Positions 35,099 to 44,052 are shown, counted from the first letter of the stretch. The stretch is DNA of 45,356 bases from CAVSUR01 sp052143655 (GCA_052143655.1 JBKQSL010000086.1:1-45356), one strand, 5' to 3'. The notes: a model not told the origin generated them from the letters alone. Made by a program: numbers and translations.

Positions 35099-35716
35099 AT
35101 GCAGCCGTCCGAGCAGCGCCTGCTCGGCCAGGTCACGGCCGAGCTGAGCCGGCTGGCCCGGTACGACGACGAGTCGGTGGTGCACGACACCTGGATCCGG
35201 CAGCGCTACGACAGCGGCGGCTTCGCCACCTACGCCCCGGCGCGCACGGCGGTGGTGCGGACCGCCTGGCACGAGGCGGGGCACGCGGTGGCGGCCCTGG
35301 CGGTCGGCGCCCGGTTCAGCTCCGCCTCGGTGCGGCACGGCCGGGATTCCGGCGGGCGGGTGCACAATATCCAGGGCAGCGGCGACCTGGCCTTCGTCGT
35401 GGCGGCGGCCGGGCAGGTCGCGGAGCGGCTGGCGGACTGGACGACGCTGGACCGCGACGACGAACTGCGCGCCTGGCTGACCAGCTGGCGCAGCGACGGC
35501 GGGGACGCACGCCAGTTCCGCAGCGCGGTGGCCAGCGTGCCAGGCCAGACCGAAGTCAGCGCCTGGCGCTGGACCGAGGCCATGCTGACCCCGCGGCGGC
35601 CGGAGATCCGCCAGGTGGCGCGGGCGCTGATGGCCTGGCCCCGGCACCTGCCCTCTGCGGTCATCGCGGCTATCGCGGCCGACGCCCGGCCGCAGGCGGC
35701 TGACGCCCGCCAGTAA
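35099..35716 (+). CDS. HEAGH-motif metallopeptidase-like protein
   Basis: A 205-aa protein with the zinc-metalloprotease motif WHEAGHAVAALAVGA (~59-73), as in the FtsH (M41) peptidase domain. It lacks the AAA+ ATPase and membrane helices. The rest is Arg/Ala/Trp-rich and helical. A third zinc ligand cannot be placed surely; the Asp/Glu-rich DWTTLDRDDE (~121-130) is a candidate. The ATG at 35099 has no strong Shine-Dalgarno, so the start is uncertain. Proteins like this occur as small M41-like or regulatory proteins in actinobacteria. Activity is inferred from the motif only. Confidence 0.7.
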   Translation: MQPSEQRLLGQVTAELSRLARYDDESVVHDTWIRQRYDSGGFATYAPARTAVVRTAWHEAGHAVAALAVGARFSSASVRHGRDSGGRVHNIQGSGDLAFVVAAAGQVAERLADWTTLDRDDELRAWLTSWRSDGGDARQFRSAVASVPGQTEVSAWRWTEAMLTPRRPEIRQVARALMAWPRHLPSAVIAAIAADARPQAADARQ

Positions 35717-35725
35717 GGAGCACGC

Positions 35726-36967
35726 ATGGCAGGACGAGCCGAGAGCCGCGTGATCAACGCCGCGGGTCTTGTTCAGGGCATCGTCTTGGTGACGTTCCCG
35801 GCGGCCAGCACCATTCTGACCAGCAAGTCCGGCTACGGCCTGTCCAGCGCGCAGTACGGGTACATGTTCGGCCCGCAAGTGATCATGGCCATCGCCGCCT
35901 CGCTGCTCGGCGCCGGCGCCGCCCGCCGGATCACCATCAAGCGGGTCTACCTCATCGGCTTGGCCGGCAGTCTCGTCTCGATGGCGCTGCTGCTCGGCAG
36001 CGTGGTGCTGGTGAAGTCCGACCAGGGCGCTGCCTACCCGCTGCTGCTGGTGGCCACCGCATTCCTCGGCGCCGGCTTCGGGCTCACCGTGCCGGCCCTG
36101 AATACCTACGCCGCCGCGTTCCACCCTGACGCGCAGGACACTGCAGTGCTGATCCTCAATGCGCTGCTGGGCCTGGGCACCGTGCTGGCGCCGGTCTTCG
36201 TGGCGATCTTCGTGGGCCTGGGCTTCTGGTGGGGGCTGCCCATCGTCTCCGCCGTGCTGCTGATCGTAATCATCGGCGTCAGCGCGCGGCTGCCGCTGCG
36301 GGCCGGGACCAGCGCCGAGACCGCGGGCGGGACCAGCCCGGCCGGCCCGCCGGGCAAGCCCGCGCGCGCCACCAGCCCCCGGCTGCCGGGCCGCTTCTGG
36401 CTCTATGCCGCGTTCGCCGCGCTGTATGGCATCTGCGAGACCATGAACGGCAACTGGTCGCAGCTTGAGATGAGCCGCGAGCTGGGCGCCACCGCCGCGC
36501 AGGCATCGCTGGCGCTGGCCGCGTTCTGGGGCATGGTGACCGCCGGGCGGCTGCTGTTCGCAGCGATCGAACGCTGGCTGCCCGGGCGGGTGGCCTATCG
36601 CCTGCTGCCGCTGGTGGTGGCGGGCGCCTTCGTCCTCACCGGCGTACTGCCGCATGGCGCCGCGCTGGCCGGGGTCGCGGTGTTCGGCCTGGCCGGCCTC
36701 GGCTGCTCAGCGCTGCTGCCGCTGACGATCAGCTTCGGCGAGGAGAACATGCCCGCGATCTCGGCCGTCGTGGCGGGCGGCCTGATCGCGTGTTACCAGT
36801 TCGGCTACGGAGTCGCCGCGTTCGGGGTCGGCCCGCTCCAAGACGCCGGGCTGAGCCTGCGCGCGATCTTCACCGCCACCGCCGTTGTCGCGCTGGTCAT
36901 GGGCGCGGTGTCGGTCGCCGTGGCCAGGGACCGGCCGCCGGCCCGGCCGGCCCAGCCCGGCCGGTAG
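35726..36967 (+). CDS. MFS transporter
   Basis: A 413-aa major facilitator protein with about 12 hydrophobic segments. Two halves are joined by a charged Pro/Gly-rich loop (~190-220). It acts in the inner membrane, moving a small solute or drug; the substrate is unknown. ATG at 35726 follows AAGGAG, 9 bases after the previous gene stop, so the two may be one operon. The typical MFS loop motif between helices 2 and 3 is only loosely kept (GAGAARRITIKR). Its TAG stop is in the same frame as the following LLM fragment. Confidence 0.9.
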   Translation: MAGRAESRVINAAGLVQGIVLVTFPAASTILTSKSGYGLSSAQYGYMFGPQVIMAIAASLLGAGAARRITIKRVYLIGLAGSLVSMALLLGSVVLVKSDQGAAYPLLLVATAFLGAGFGLTVPALNTYAAAFHPDAQDTAVLILNALLGLGTVLAPVFVAIFVGLGFWWGLPIVSAVLLIVIIGVSARLPLRAGTSAETAGGTSPAGPPGKPARATSPRLPGRFWLYAAFAALYGICETMNGNWSQLEMSRELGATAAQASLALAAFWGMVTAGRLLFAAIERWLPGRVAYRLLPLVVAGAFVLTGVLPHGAALAGVAVFGLAGLGCSALLPLTISFGEENMPAISAVVAGGLIACYQFGYGVAAFGVGPLQDAGLSLRAIFTATAVVALVMGAVSVAVARDRPPARPAQPGR

Positions 36968-36982
36968 TGCGGGAGGCCGGAG

Positions 36983-37615
36983 GTGTGGACGGCTCTCGGC
37001 GCGGGCTGGTTCGAGGCCGAGCACACCGGCTACGGCATCCCGTTCCCGGAGCTGGGCGAGCGCTTCGCGCGCCTTGGCGAACAGCTCGAGATCATCACCG
37101 GGCTGTGGGCGACCCCTGCAGGGGAGACCTACTCGTTCTCCGGCGAGTACTACACGCTGGTCGACTCGCCTGCGCTGCCCAAGCCCGCCCGGCCGATCCC
37201 AGTGATCGTCGGCGGCAAGGGCCCGCGGCGGACCCCGGCCCTCGCCGCCCGGTTCGCTAGCGAGTTCAACGTGCCGTTCTCGCCGATCGGCGAAGCCATC
37301 ACGCAGTTCGAGCGGGTCGCGCAGGCCTGCGCCGACACCGGCCGCGATCCCGCGCAGATCGTCCGCTCCTGCGCACACACGCTCGCGATCGGCGCCACCG
37401 ACGCCGAAGTCGCCCGCCGCGGCGGCTCGCTCGGCCTGACCGCGGACGAGCTGCGCGCGAACCCGCTCGCAGGCACACCCGCGCAAATCGTCGACCAGCT
37501 CGGCCGCTGGCAGGAACAGGCCGGCGTCACCCGCGTCTACCTGCAGCTGCTTGATCTCGCCGATCTCGACCAGCTGGAGCTCGCCGCTGCCGAGGTGGCG
37601 CCGCAGCTCACGTAG
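36983..37615 (+). pseudogene. 5'-truncated F420/LLM-type oxidoreductase
   Basis: A 210-codon frame matching the C-terminal two-thirds of luciferase-like monooxygenase (probably F420-dependent) enzymes. It begins in the conserved stretch LGAGWFEAEHTGYGIPFPEL, then GLWATPAGETYSF and PVIVGGKGPRRTPALAARFA. The N-terminal ~90-100 residues of the barrel, including the first beta strands, are missing. The frame is directly continuous with the MFS gene, separated only by its TAG stop. A GGAGG precedes a GTG at 36983, so a short protein could be made, but a working barrel is unlikely. This looks like a deletion joining the transporter gene to the interior of the oxidoreductase. Confidence 0.7.
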
Positions 37616-37912
37616 CGTGCCTTGCGGAACAGAACCGTCGGCGCGACTATGTCCGCGACCGGATCGCGCTCGCGGACGGTAGGGCTCAAGCGCACCTCTC
37701 GATGCCCGCGGGCAAGGCATCTCCCGGCGAGTGGCGGCAGCACCTGATTTCATCCGGGCGGCGGTCCCAGCGATGTCTCAAGCCTCTTCGCCGGTGAAGA
37801 CCTGGCTTCTGCCGGACGTTCTGCGGCGAGGCCCGCGTCCGAGGTCCCGGCCATCGCCACAGTGTCAGCCCGAGCCCGGCCCGCACCGCCGGCCGCCGTC
37901 CGGTATTCCGGC

Positions 37913-38404
37913 TCAAGGTGTGTCGAGCTGGGCGCCGGCGGTGCGGCCGGCGTCGGCGGTGCGGCGCAGGAACCCGGCGATGATCTCCAGGTCGTCGCTG
38001 GAGTAGCCGGCGCAGATCCTTGCCATTTCGGCGTTCATCCCCGACGCGAGGCGCAGCACCTCTGCGCGGCGGCCGGGTACCGGCTGCAGGACGACGCCGC
38101 GGCGGTCGGAAGGGTCGCGCTCGCGCGTGATCCAGCCGCCCCGCTCCAGCCGGTCGATGACCCCGGTCATGGTGGCGGGGTGCAGGTCGGCCAGCCGGGC
38201 CAGCGCGCTCGGGCTGAGCCGGCCGTGCCTGTCGATGAGATCAAGGCATTGCAAGTCGCTGCCCTTGAGGTCGAGGTGCCCGCTGATGCGCTGGTTGAGC
38301 AGGAACAACTCGGCGCTCATGTCCCGCAGCGCCTCCCTGATCGCCCGGTTGAGCCTGCCTCGGCGGCCAGCCTGCTCCCCGTCTCCTGATAGTATCGTTT
38401 CCAT
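37913..38404 (-). CDS. MarR-family transcriptional regulator
   Basis: A 163-aa winged-helix regulator. Helices flank the DNA-binding part LSPSALARLADLHPATMTGV, followed by IDRLERGGWITRERDPSDRR, the classic MarR recognition helix and wing. ATG at 38404 sits in an AT-rich island of ~60 bases that also carries the direct repeats TATCGTTTCC/TATGATTTCC. It is divergent from an NAD(P)-binding protein gene (38624), a common MarR arrangement, so that gene is the probable target. The ligand is unknown. Confidence 0.92.
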   Translation of the reverse strand: METILSGDGEQAGRRGRLNRAIREALRDMSAELFLLNQRISGHLDLKGSDLQCLDLIDRHGRLSPSALARLADLHPATMTGVIDRLERGGWITRERDPSDRRGVVLQPVPGRRAEVLRLASGMNAEMARICAGYSSDDLEIIAGFLRRTADAGRTAGAQLDTP

Positions 38405-38418
38405 GTGATATGATTTCC
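38393..38418. promoter_or_regulatory. AT-rich promoter/operator candidate at the marR start
   Basis: Two near-identical 10-mers (TATCGTTTCC at 38393, TATGATTTCC at 38409) lie 16 bp apart inside an AT-rich stretch unusual for this genome and overlapping the marR ATG. They may be the MarR binding site or promoter. No perfect inverted repeat was found. Confidence 0.35.
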
Positions 38419-38623
38419 GTATCCTATGAGTACGACATCAGCGTACCGGAACCCGGCCGGAGGGGCCGCTTGCCGCGGCCCGGGAGCAGGCGATTACAAG
38501 GCACGACCGGCGGGCGCGTCCGGCCAGCGGTCCCTGACCGCCCGACGGAGGGCGTGACCTGCTGCATATGCCCGCGCCCGAGCCGGAACACCACCAGCAG
38601 GCCCCCATAGAAAGGCACATGTC

Positions 38624-39259
38624 ATGAAGGTCACTATCTTCGGCGCATCCGGCGCGACCGGGACATGCCTGGTCAGGCAAGCGCTCGACGCTGGCCACCA
38701 GGTCGTGGCGGTCGTCCGCGACCCGGCTCGCCTGACGGTTCCCGCCCAGCCGGGGCTGCAGGTCACCACGGCCGACGTCACGGACCCGGCCTCGGCCACC
38801 CCGGCCGTGGCGGACGCCGACGCGGTGATCACCGCGGTCGCCCCGCACGGCACCGGCCGCAGCACGCTCCGCCAGGGCAGCACCCGCAGCATCGTGCAGG
38901 CGATGCACAAGACCGGCGCACGCCGGCTCCTGTTCGTCAGCGGCTCCATCGTCACCGACCGCGGCGACAGCCCCTACCTGCGCTACCTGATCAAGCCCGT
39001 CGTGCGGCGCACGTTCCTGCGCGACGTCACCGCCGACTTCCTCGCTGCCGAGGCCGAGATCCAGGCCAGCGGCCTGGACTGGACGATCTTCCGGCCGCCC
39101 TCGCTGACCGGCAAGCCCGCCAGGGGAACCTGCCGCGTCGCGGCCGACCGCAACCTGCCCCGCTGCTTCAGCATCACCCGCGCGGACCTCGCCGCCTGCA
39201 TGCTCAGCGTCCTCAATGACACCACGGCCAGCCACCGGCACCTGTGCGTCGCCAACTGA
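38624..39259 (+). CDS. Atypical SDR, NAD(P)H-binding protein
   Basis: A 211-aa NmrA/YwnB-like atypical SDR. The N-terminal motif is VTIFGASGATGTCLVRQALD (~3-22), with AVVRDPARL after strand two. It lacks the Tyr-x3-Lys pair of classical SDRs, so it may sense or reduce NAD(P)H-linked quinone-like substrates. ATG at 38624 has AAAGG upstream. It is divergent from marR and probably regulated by it. Confidence 0.9.
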   Translation: MKVTIFGASGATGTCLVRQALDAGHQVVAVVRDPARLTVPAQPGLQVTTADVTDPASATPAVADADAVITAVAPHGTGRSTLRQGSTRSIVQAMHKTGARRLLFVSGSIVTDRGDSPYLRYLIKPVVRRTFLRDVTADFLAAEAEIQASGLDWTIFRPPSLTGKPARGTCRVAADRNLPRCFSITRADLAACMLSVLNDTTASHRHLCVAN

Positions 39260-39542
39260 CGCCCGGACCAGGGGGCAGCACACCGTGACCCGCCACGCCG
39301 CCATGCCCCGCGGGACATGGCGAAAGGGAGGGCGATGTCCTCGCCAGCACCAGACAGCCATCCCCGTAGCAATCGCGGGTCTTCCCCCCCCGGCAGCGAA
39401 CTCGCCTTCGCCGCCCGCTCGCGCCTCGAAGATGCTGATCAACGTAATCCAGCCGGGCGGCGCGCACTCATAGGGCCGGGACCGGACCCGGGCGATTCAG
39501 CACGTGGCGGGATGACCGCCCAGGCTAGCCGAAAGGAATGTC

Positions 39543-40322
39543 ATGATCTTGGTAACAGGAGCAACTGGCTCCGTCGGGCGCGAAACCGTGCAACTGCTCC
39601 TCGCCGAGGGTGCTCGCGTCAGGGCGGTCACCCGCCATCCGGCCGGAGCACGGCTACCCGATGGCGCCGAAGTGATAGCCGGTGACCCCTCACAGCCGCA
39701 GACGCTCGCGTCGGCGCTGGAGGAGGTCGATGCCGTGCTGGTCATCCCGCGGGCTGTCGGCGGCGCCACCGCCGAGCTGCTGTCGCTGGCTGCCGGCCAC
39801 GGCGCACGGCGCGCTGTCGTGGTGTCGGCGGCGACCGTCCAGTACCCGGCCGGGCTGCCAAAGTTCGCGGCTGAGTTCAGGGCGGCCGAAGACGCCGCCG
39901 CAGCTTCCGGGCTGGCCACCACCGTACTGCGCTGCGCCGACTTCGACGCCAACGCGCTGGCCTGGGCGCCACAGATACACCAGGGCCGCGTGGTGTACGG
40001 CGCGTACCCCAGCGCGGCCACCTCGCCGATCCACCACCGCGACATCGCCGAAGTCGCCGCGCGGGCGCTCACCGGCGCCGGACACCACGGCAGCAGTTAC
40101 GTCCTCACCGGGCCGCAGTCGCTCACCCAGCCCGGCAAGGTCCGCATAATAGCCGAGGCCACCGGCCTCGACCTGCGCTTCAGGCCCATCAGGTTCGCCG
40201 ATGATCCACCACCGGCCAGGCTGCCGGTGAAGTGGCCTAGCCGCCGGCCAGCAGCACCACCGGTGCCGAGGGCGCGCAGCGGTTGGGCGCGCTGTTCGCT
40301 GGCCGCCATCACAGTGAGTTAG
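39543..40322 (+). CDS. NmrA-like NAD(P)-binding protein, degenerate C-terminus
   Basis: About 259 aa. The N-terminal Rossmann motif is ILVTGATGSVGRETVQLLLA (~2-21), followed by AVTRHPAGARLPDGAEV. The central STSPIHHRDIAEVAARAL-like segment reads ATSPIHHRDIAEVAARAL. Family members usually end with an ordered helical region. Here the last ~45 residues become Pro/Arg/Ala-rich (after RFRPIRFADDPP) and look unconserved, which suggests a frameshift or replaced 3' end. ATG at 39543 follows AAAGGA. The 283-bp gap before it shows no convincing gene. Confidence 0.85.
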   Translation: MILVTGATGSVGRETVQLLLAEGARVRAVTRHPAGARLPDGAEVIAGDPSQPQTLASALEEVDAVLVIPRAVGGATAELLSLAAGHGARRAVVVSAATVQYPAGLPKFAAEFRAAEDAAAASGLATTVLRCADFDANALAWAPQIHQGRVVYGAYPSAATSPIHHRDIAEVAARALTGAGHHGSSYVLTGPQSLTQPGKVRIIAEATGLDLRFRPIRFADDPPPARLPVKWPSRRPAAPPVPRARSGWARCSLAAITVS

Positions 40323-40374
40323 CATCTGTGGCGCGGCTGACAGTTCGCGCGGGAACGCGCGATGCTGGCCTGGC

Positions 40375-40833
40375 CTAAAGCGTGAGGGCACTGGGGAAGC
40401 GGGTCTGGAAGTCCAGTATCCCCGCCCAGTGCGGGGTGATCGCGATGCGGGCCATGGGCTTACCCCTGAGCGTGCTCACCCAGGCTGGGCCCTGGTCGGG
40501 CCCGAAATACCGGGTTGCCGCCAACGCGTACTCGGGGCTCACGTCATCCAGCAGCTCGACGCTCGCGCGCCCCCGTACGAGCAGCACTTTGTGCGGCCAG
40601 GCATTGTCGTCGATCGTGAGCGCCACCCGCGGATCTGCGGCCAGCGCCTTGAGCTTCGGGGCTTTCGACGGTGACCCGAGGACGAATTGATCGCCGGTCC
40701 AGTGAAACCAGATCGGCACAACTCGCGGGCTGCCATCGGTCCAGGTGTAGGCCAGCCTCGCCGGGTTGGCCGAGTTCAGGAGCATCCCGGCGACCGGATC
40801 ATTGAGCAGTTCAAGGCTGCCTTGCTGTGTCAT
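40375..40833 (-). CDS. Pyridoxamine 5'-phosphate oxidase-like (PNPOx-fold) protein
   Basis: A 152-aa split-barrel flavin-type protein. Typical features are LAYTWTDGSPRVVPIWFHW (~28-46), FVLGSPSKAPKLKALAADPR and VLLVRGRASVELLDD. Members bind FMN, F420 or haem and reduce or bind small molecules; the cofactor cannot be told. ATG at 40833 follows GAGGAGG. It is convergent with the NmrA-like gene. Confidence 0.9.
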   Translation of the reverse strand: MTQQGSLELLNDPVAGMLLNSANPARLAYTWTDGSPRVVPIWFHWTGDQFVLGSPSKAPKLKALAADPRVALTIDDNAWPHKVLLVRGRASVELLDDVSPEYALAATRYFGPDQGPAWVSTLRGKPMARIAITPHWAGILDFQTRFPSALTL

Positions 40834-41249
40834 CTCAGCCTCCTCGCGGACCAGGGGCGGAAGACGGGACGAACCGTCACAGCCGCGCCGCGGCTAGCCC
40901 GGTATCCGGTTACCCGGCCGGCTATTGCCTCCCGGCAGAGTTCCGGGTCACCCGCAGCGGGGAGTGCATCAGCAGGTCATCCACAGACGCCAGAGGCGAA
41001 CGTCCCGGAAACACCACCCAGTTCTGCACCTGGCTCCCGGTCAGAGGCAAACTGACGACCGCGTCCAGATCGGCGGCTCTGACGCCCATTCGAGACGGCC
41101 GATCGGCGCGTAGTTCAGGCACCGAACGAGCCGCCTGGGTGCGTGCCGGGCGGATTGCCTGGCGGGATTGGGCTGGATCAGCCTCGTATCGTGGGCCTTG
41201 GGCGGGTCGCGCTAGCGACCCGCCCGGTATCGCTGACCGGCACGGGCGG
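40834..41249. other. 416-bp region with no recognised gene
   Basis: No frame has clear support. A minus-strand frame at 40922-41269 (115 codons) lacks a known motif and overlaps the TOPRIM fragment start. The stretch may be eroded coding DNA next to the truncated TOPRIM gene. Confidence 0.4.
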
Positions 41250-41678
41250 ATGGCTTCGATGGACATCACCAGGCGACGCGAGCTGGCCGGCCGGGTGACG
41301 CGCTACCTGATGCAGTTTGGCCCGGCGGGAGCCGGGCTGAGGCTGGCGGGCCTGTGCGATCTCGGTGAGGAGAACGTAGTCCTGCGCGGCCTGGCCCGGG
41401 CTGGCATCGGCTCGCCGCGGACGCGCGACGACATGGAGCGGCTGGGCTTTTACGTCTGCGTCGAGGACCTGGAGGACGAGCTGATCCGCGCGATCGGCGC
41501 TGGCCGGGTCGAGGCGCTCATTGACTCGCAGGGCGATCCCGGCTCGTTCCGCAGCCTGCAGCGACAGCCTCAGTGGCGCGGTCAGCCCGCCGCGGCGCAG
41601 CTACAGCGGTTCCTGGGCAGCGGCGCCCGCCGCAAGCTCCGGTACGCGCGGCTGCTCGCCGGGGCGGTGAACCTGTAG
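41250..41678 (+). pseudogene. Truncated TOPRIM nucleotidyl transferase/hydrolase-domain protein
   Basis: A 142-codon frame with the conserved second part of actinobacterial TOPRIM proteins related to OLD-family nucleases: LRLAGLCDLGEENVVLRGL, then LGFYVCVEDLEDELIRAIG and IDSQGDPGSFRSLQRQP, with RFLGSGARRKLRYARLLAGA at the end. The N-terminal strand with the TOPRIM catalytic Glu is absent, and the usual short C-terminal tail is cut. ATG at 41250 or 41259 is possible, without strong Shine-Dalgarno. It is most likely a remnant; a small truncated protein is the alternative. Confidence 0.65.
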
Positions 41679-41762
41679 GGCGCGACCATGACAGCCCAGG
41701 CCCGCAAAGACCGCCGCGCCGATCGGCGGCGATGCGCACCTCGACCCGAGCCCAGTCATCAT

Positions 41763-42335
41763 CTAGCCGGGGAGGGCGGTGGCCGGGACGCCCGGGGGCA
41801 GGTTGCCGGGCTGCAGGGCGCCGGCCGCTATCTGGTCGGCGACCCAGTCGATCCACTCGATCTGCAGGGCATAGAAGCGCCGCCCGAACTCGATGACGAG
41901 ACGGCTGGCGCGCTGCTGCTGGCTGGCCGACCAGTCGACGCTGGCAAGGGCGTGGTCGATCTCGCCCAGGTGCCGGACGTACTCGGCGCGGTCCCGGGCC
42001 AGCAGCGCCAGCGCCTCCTCGGTGGGCAGGGCCCACAGGCAGAACACACGGAGCTGGGCCGGGTGGCGGATGGAGTAGTCCGGCTCGGCGTCGCGCAGCC
42101 AGGACCGCAGCTCGGCCAGTCCTTCGGGGGTGGTCTGGTAGATGCGGCGGCCGCGCGGGCCCTCGCCGGTCTGCCGGATGAAGCCGTGGGCCAGGAGCTT
42201 GGCCAGCTCCGGATAGATCTGGCTGTGCTGGGCCGGCCAGACGTTCCCCATCGAGACGCTGAACAGACGGGCCAGGTCATAGCCGCTCCTGGGCTCGCCG
42301 GCAAGCAGGTTGAGCAGAGCATGACGCAGTGACAT
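41763..42335 (-). CDS. PadR-family transcriptional regulator
   Basis: A 190-aa PadR protein. The N-terminal winged helix is clear: ALLNLLAGEPRSGYDLARLF (~6-25), the SQIYPELAKLLAHGFI recognition region and RRIYQTTPEGLAELRSWL. The C-terminal part is the Vir-type helical dimerisation domain. ATG at 42335 gives the usual MSLRHALL start; a longer frame begins at 42386. It is divergent from the DHA2 exporter, with two PadR boxes between them, so it very likely represses both itself and the exporter until a drug or phenolic ligand binds. Confidence 0.94.
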   Translation of the reverse strand: MSLRHALLNLLAGEPRSGYDLARLFSVSMGNVWPAQHSQIYPELAKLLAHGFIRQTGEGPRGRRIYQTTPEGLAELRSWLRDAEPDYSIRHPAQLRVFCLWALPTEEALALLARDRAEYVRHLGEIDHALASVDWSASQQQRASRLVIEFGRRFYALQIEWIDWVADQIAAGALQPGNLPPGVPATALPG

Positions 42336-42347
42336 ACCCAAAATTTT

Positions 42348-42410
42348 ACATGTACGACTTGACATGTCAAAACTTAAGGTGTTCAACTACACATGTCAAA
42401 GTCAACATGT
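42348..42410. promoter_or_regulatory. Two PadR boxes (ATGT-N8-ACAT) in the padR-exporter region
   Basis: Four ACATGT palindromes start at 42348, 42362, 42391 and 42405. They form two boxes with exact ATGT-N8-ACAT form (42350-42365 and 42393-42408), matching the published PadR operator consensus. The pairs are 43 bp apart, about four helical turns. The second box ends 12 bases before the exporter ATG and next to its AGGAG. Confidence 0.85.
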
Positions 42411-42420
42411 AGGAGCTGAC

Positions 42421-44052
42421 ATGAAGAAGATGACACCTGAGACGATCCACGCCCGGCGCTGGGCCACCCTCGCGGTGCTCTGCCTTTCCTTGCTGCTCGT
42501 GGTGGTGGACAGCTCCATCGTGAACGTGGCGCTGCCCACCCTGTCCCGCGCGCTGCGCGCGTCAACCACCTCCCTGCAGTGGATCACCGACGCGTACACG
42601 CTGGCCGTGGCCGGCCTGCTGCTCACCCTGGGCAGCCTGGGCGACCGGATCGGCCGGCACCGCCTGCTCGCGGCCGGCCTGGCCGTGTTCGGCCTGGGAT
42701 CGGCGCTGGCCGGCGTGTCCGGCTCGGCCGGCCAGCTCATCGCGTTCCGGGTGCTCATGGGCATCGGCGCGGCCGCCATCATGCCGGCCACGCTGTCGAT
42801 CCTCACCAGCGTGTTCACCAACCCAGCCGAGCGGGCCAAGGCGATCGGCGCCTGGTCGGCGGTGGCGGGTCTCGGCGTCGCCATCGGCCCCAGCACGGGC
42901 GGCTGGCTGCTGGAGCACTTCGCCTGGGGATCGATCTTCACGGTGAACCTGCCCATCGTGGCCGTGGCACTGGCGGCCGGCCGGCTCGTGATCCCGCCCT
43001 CGGCCAGCCCGGACCGCAAGCCCCTCGACCCGGCCGGGGCCGTGCTGTCGATCGCCGGCCTGCTGGCCGTGGTCTACGCGATCATCGAGGCCCCGCGGCA
43101 CGGCTGGCTGAGCGGCACCACCGTGGGCATCGCGGCCGGCGGCCTGGCCATCCTCGCGGCCTGGGTGGCGGTCGAGCTGCGCAGCTCGCACCCGATGGTG
43201 GACCTGCACGTCTTCGCCGACGCCCGGTTCAGCGCGGCAAGCTTCGCGGTGACCATGATCTTCTTCGCGCTGTTCGGCTGGCTGTTCCTGTTCACCCAGC
43301 AGATGCAGTTCGTGCTCGGCTACAGCGCCCTGCAGGCCGGGGTGCGCACCCTGCCCTTCGCCCTGGCCATGGGAGTGACCTCCGCCGCCTCGGCCAAGCT
43401 GGCCGCGCGGGCCGGCACCAAGCTGGCCGTCGCCGCCGGGCTGGCGTTCATGGCCGCCGGATTCGGCCTCATGACCACCTCCACCGTGCACACCGGCTAC
43501 CCGTTCCTGGCCCTGGCCAGCGTGATCCTCGCGATCGGCATGGGGCTGGCCATGGCGCCCGCCACCGAGTCGATCATGGGCTCCCTGCCCCCGGCCCAGG
43601 CCGGCGTGGGCTCGGCGGTCAACGACACCACCCGGGAAATCGGCGGGGCCGTCGGCGTCGCGGTGATGGGATCGGTCGCCTCCTCGGTGTTCTCCAGCCA
43701 CCTGCACGCCAGCCTGGCCCACCTGCCCGCGGGCTACGCCCGCGCCACCGGCTCCCTGGGCGCCGCGCTCACCGCGGCCCGCCGGTCACACAACACCGGC
43801 GGCCAGATCCTGGCCCACGCCGCCCAGCACGCCTTCATCACCGGTTCCGACACCGCCGTGCTCGCCGCCATCGCCGCCGCCCTGCTCGGCTCGCTGGCCG
43901 CCGTCATCTTCCTGCCGGCCAGGGCCGGACAGACCGCCACCCGCGCCGTCACCGCACCGGCCACGCAGCCCGCACCGGCCGCGGCGGCAGTGCAGACGGC
44001 GCAGCCCGCGCCCGCCGGCCGTGTCCCGGTCACCGCGGGCCGCCCGGCCTGA
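42421..44052 (+). CDS. DHA2-family (EmrB/QacA) MFS drug exporter
   Basis: A 543-aa multidrug-type transporter with ~14 hydrophobic helices. Signature stretches are VVDSSIVNVALPTLSRAL in helix 1 and LGSLGDRIGRHRLL after helix 2, with motif C-like AVAGLGVAIGPSTGGWLLEH (helix 5). The last ~45 residues are a disordered Ala/Pro/Thr tail. ATG at 42421 follows AGGAG. A longer frame exists upstream but runs through the PadR boxes. It exports hydrophobic compounds by proton exchange in the family; the substrate is unknown. Control by the divergent PadR is strongly suggested. Confidence 0.95.
   Translation: MKKMTPETIHARRWATLAVLCLSLLLVVVDSSIVNVALPTLSRALRASTTSLQWITDAYTLAVAGLLLTLGSLGDRIGRHRLLAAGLAVFGLGSALAGVSGSAGQLIAFRVLMGIGAAAIMPATLSILTSVFTNPAERAKAIGAWSAVAGLGVAIGPSTGGWLLEHFAWGSIFTVNLPIVAVALAAGRLVIPPSASPDRKPLDPAGAVLSIAGLLAVVYAIIEAPRHGWLSGTTVGIAAGGLAILAAWVAVELRSSHPMVDLHVFADARFSAASFAVTMIFFALFGWLFLFTQQMQFVLGYSALQAGVRTLPFALAMGVTSAASAKLAARAGTKLAVAAGLAFMAAGFGLMTTSTVHTGYPFLALASVILAIGMGLAMAPATESIMGSLPPAQAGVGSAVNDTTREIGGAVGVAVMGSVASSVFSSHLHASLAHLPAGYARATGSLGAALTAARRSHNTGGQILAHAAQHAFITGSDTAVLAAIAAALLGSLAAVIFLPARAGQTATRAVTAPATQPAPAAAAVQTAQPAPAGRVPVTAGRPA

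Noticed and set aside
34307..36655. 782-codon minus-strand frame across the AhpD-like, HEAGH and MFS genes
   Set aside because: It crosses several real genes and is dominated by Gln/Gly/Arg-rich shadow sequence.
37651..37677. 8-bp inverted repeat GTCCGCGA/TCGCGGAC after the LLM fragment
   Set aside because: Loop of 11 bases and short stem in very GC-rich DNA; likely chance and no adjacent gene end needing it.
40922..41269. 115-codon minus-strand frame
   Set aside because: No motif, overlaps the TOPRIM fragment start, and lacks a good ribosome binding site.
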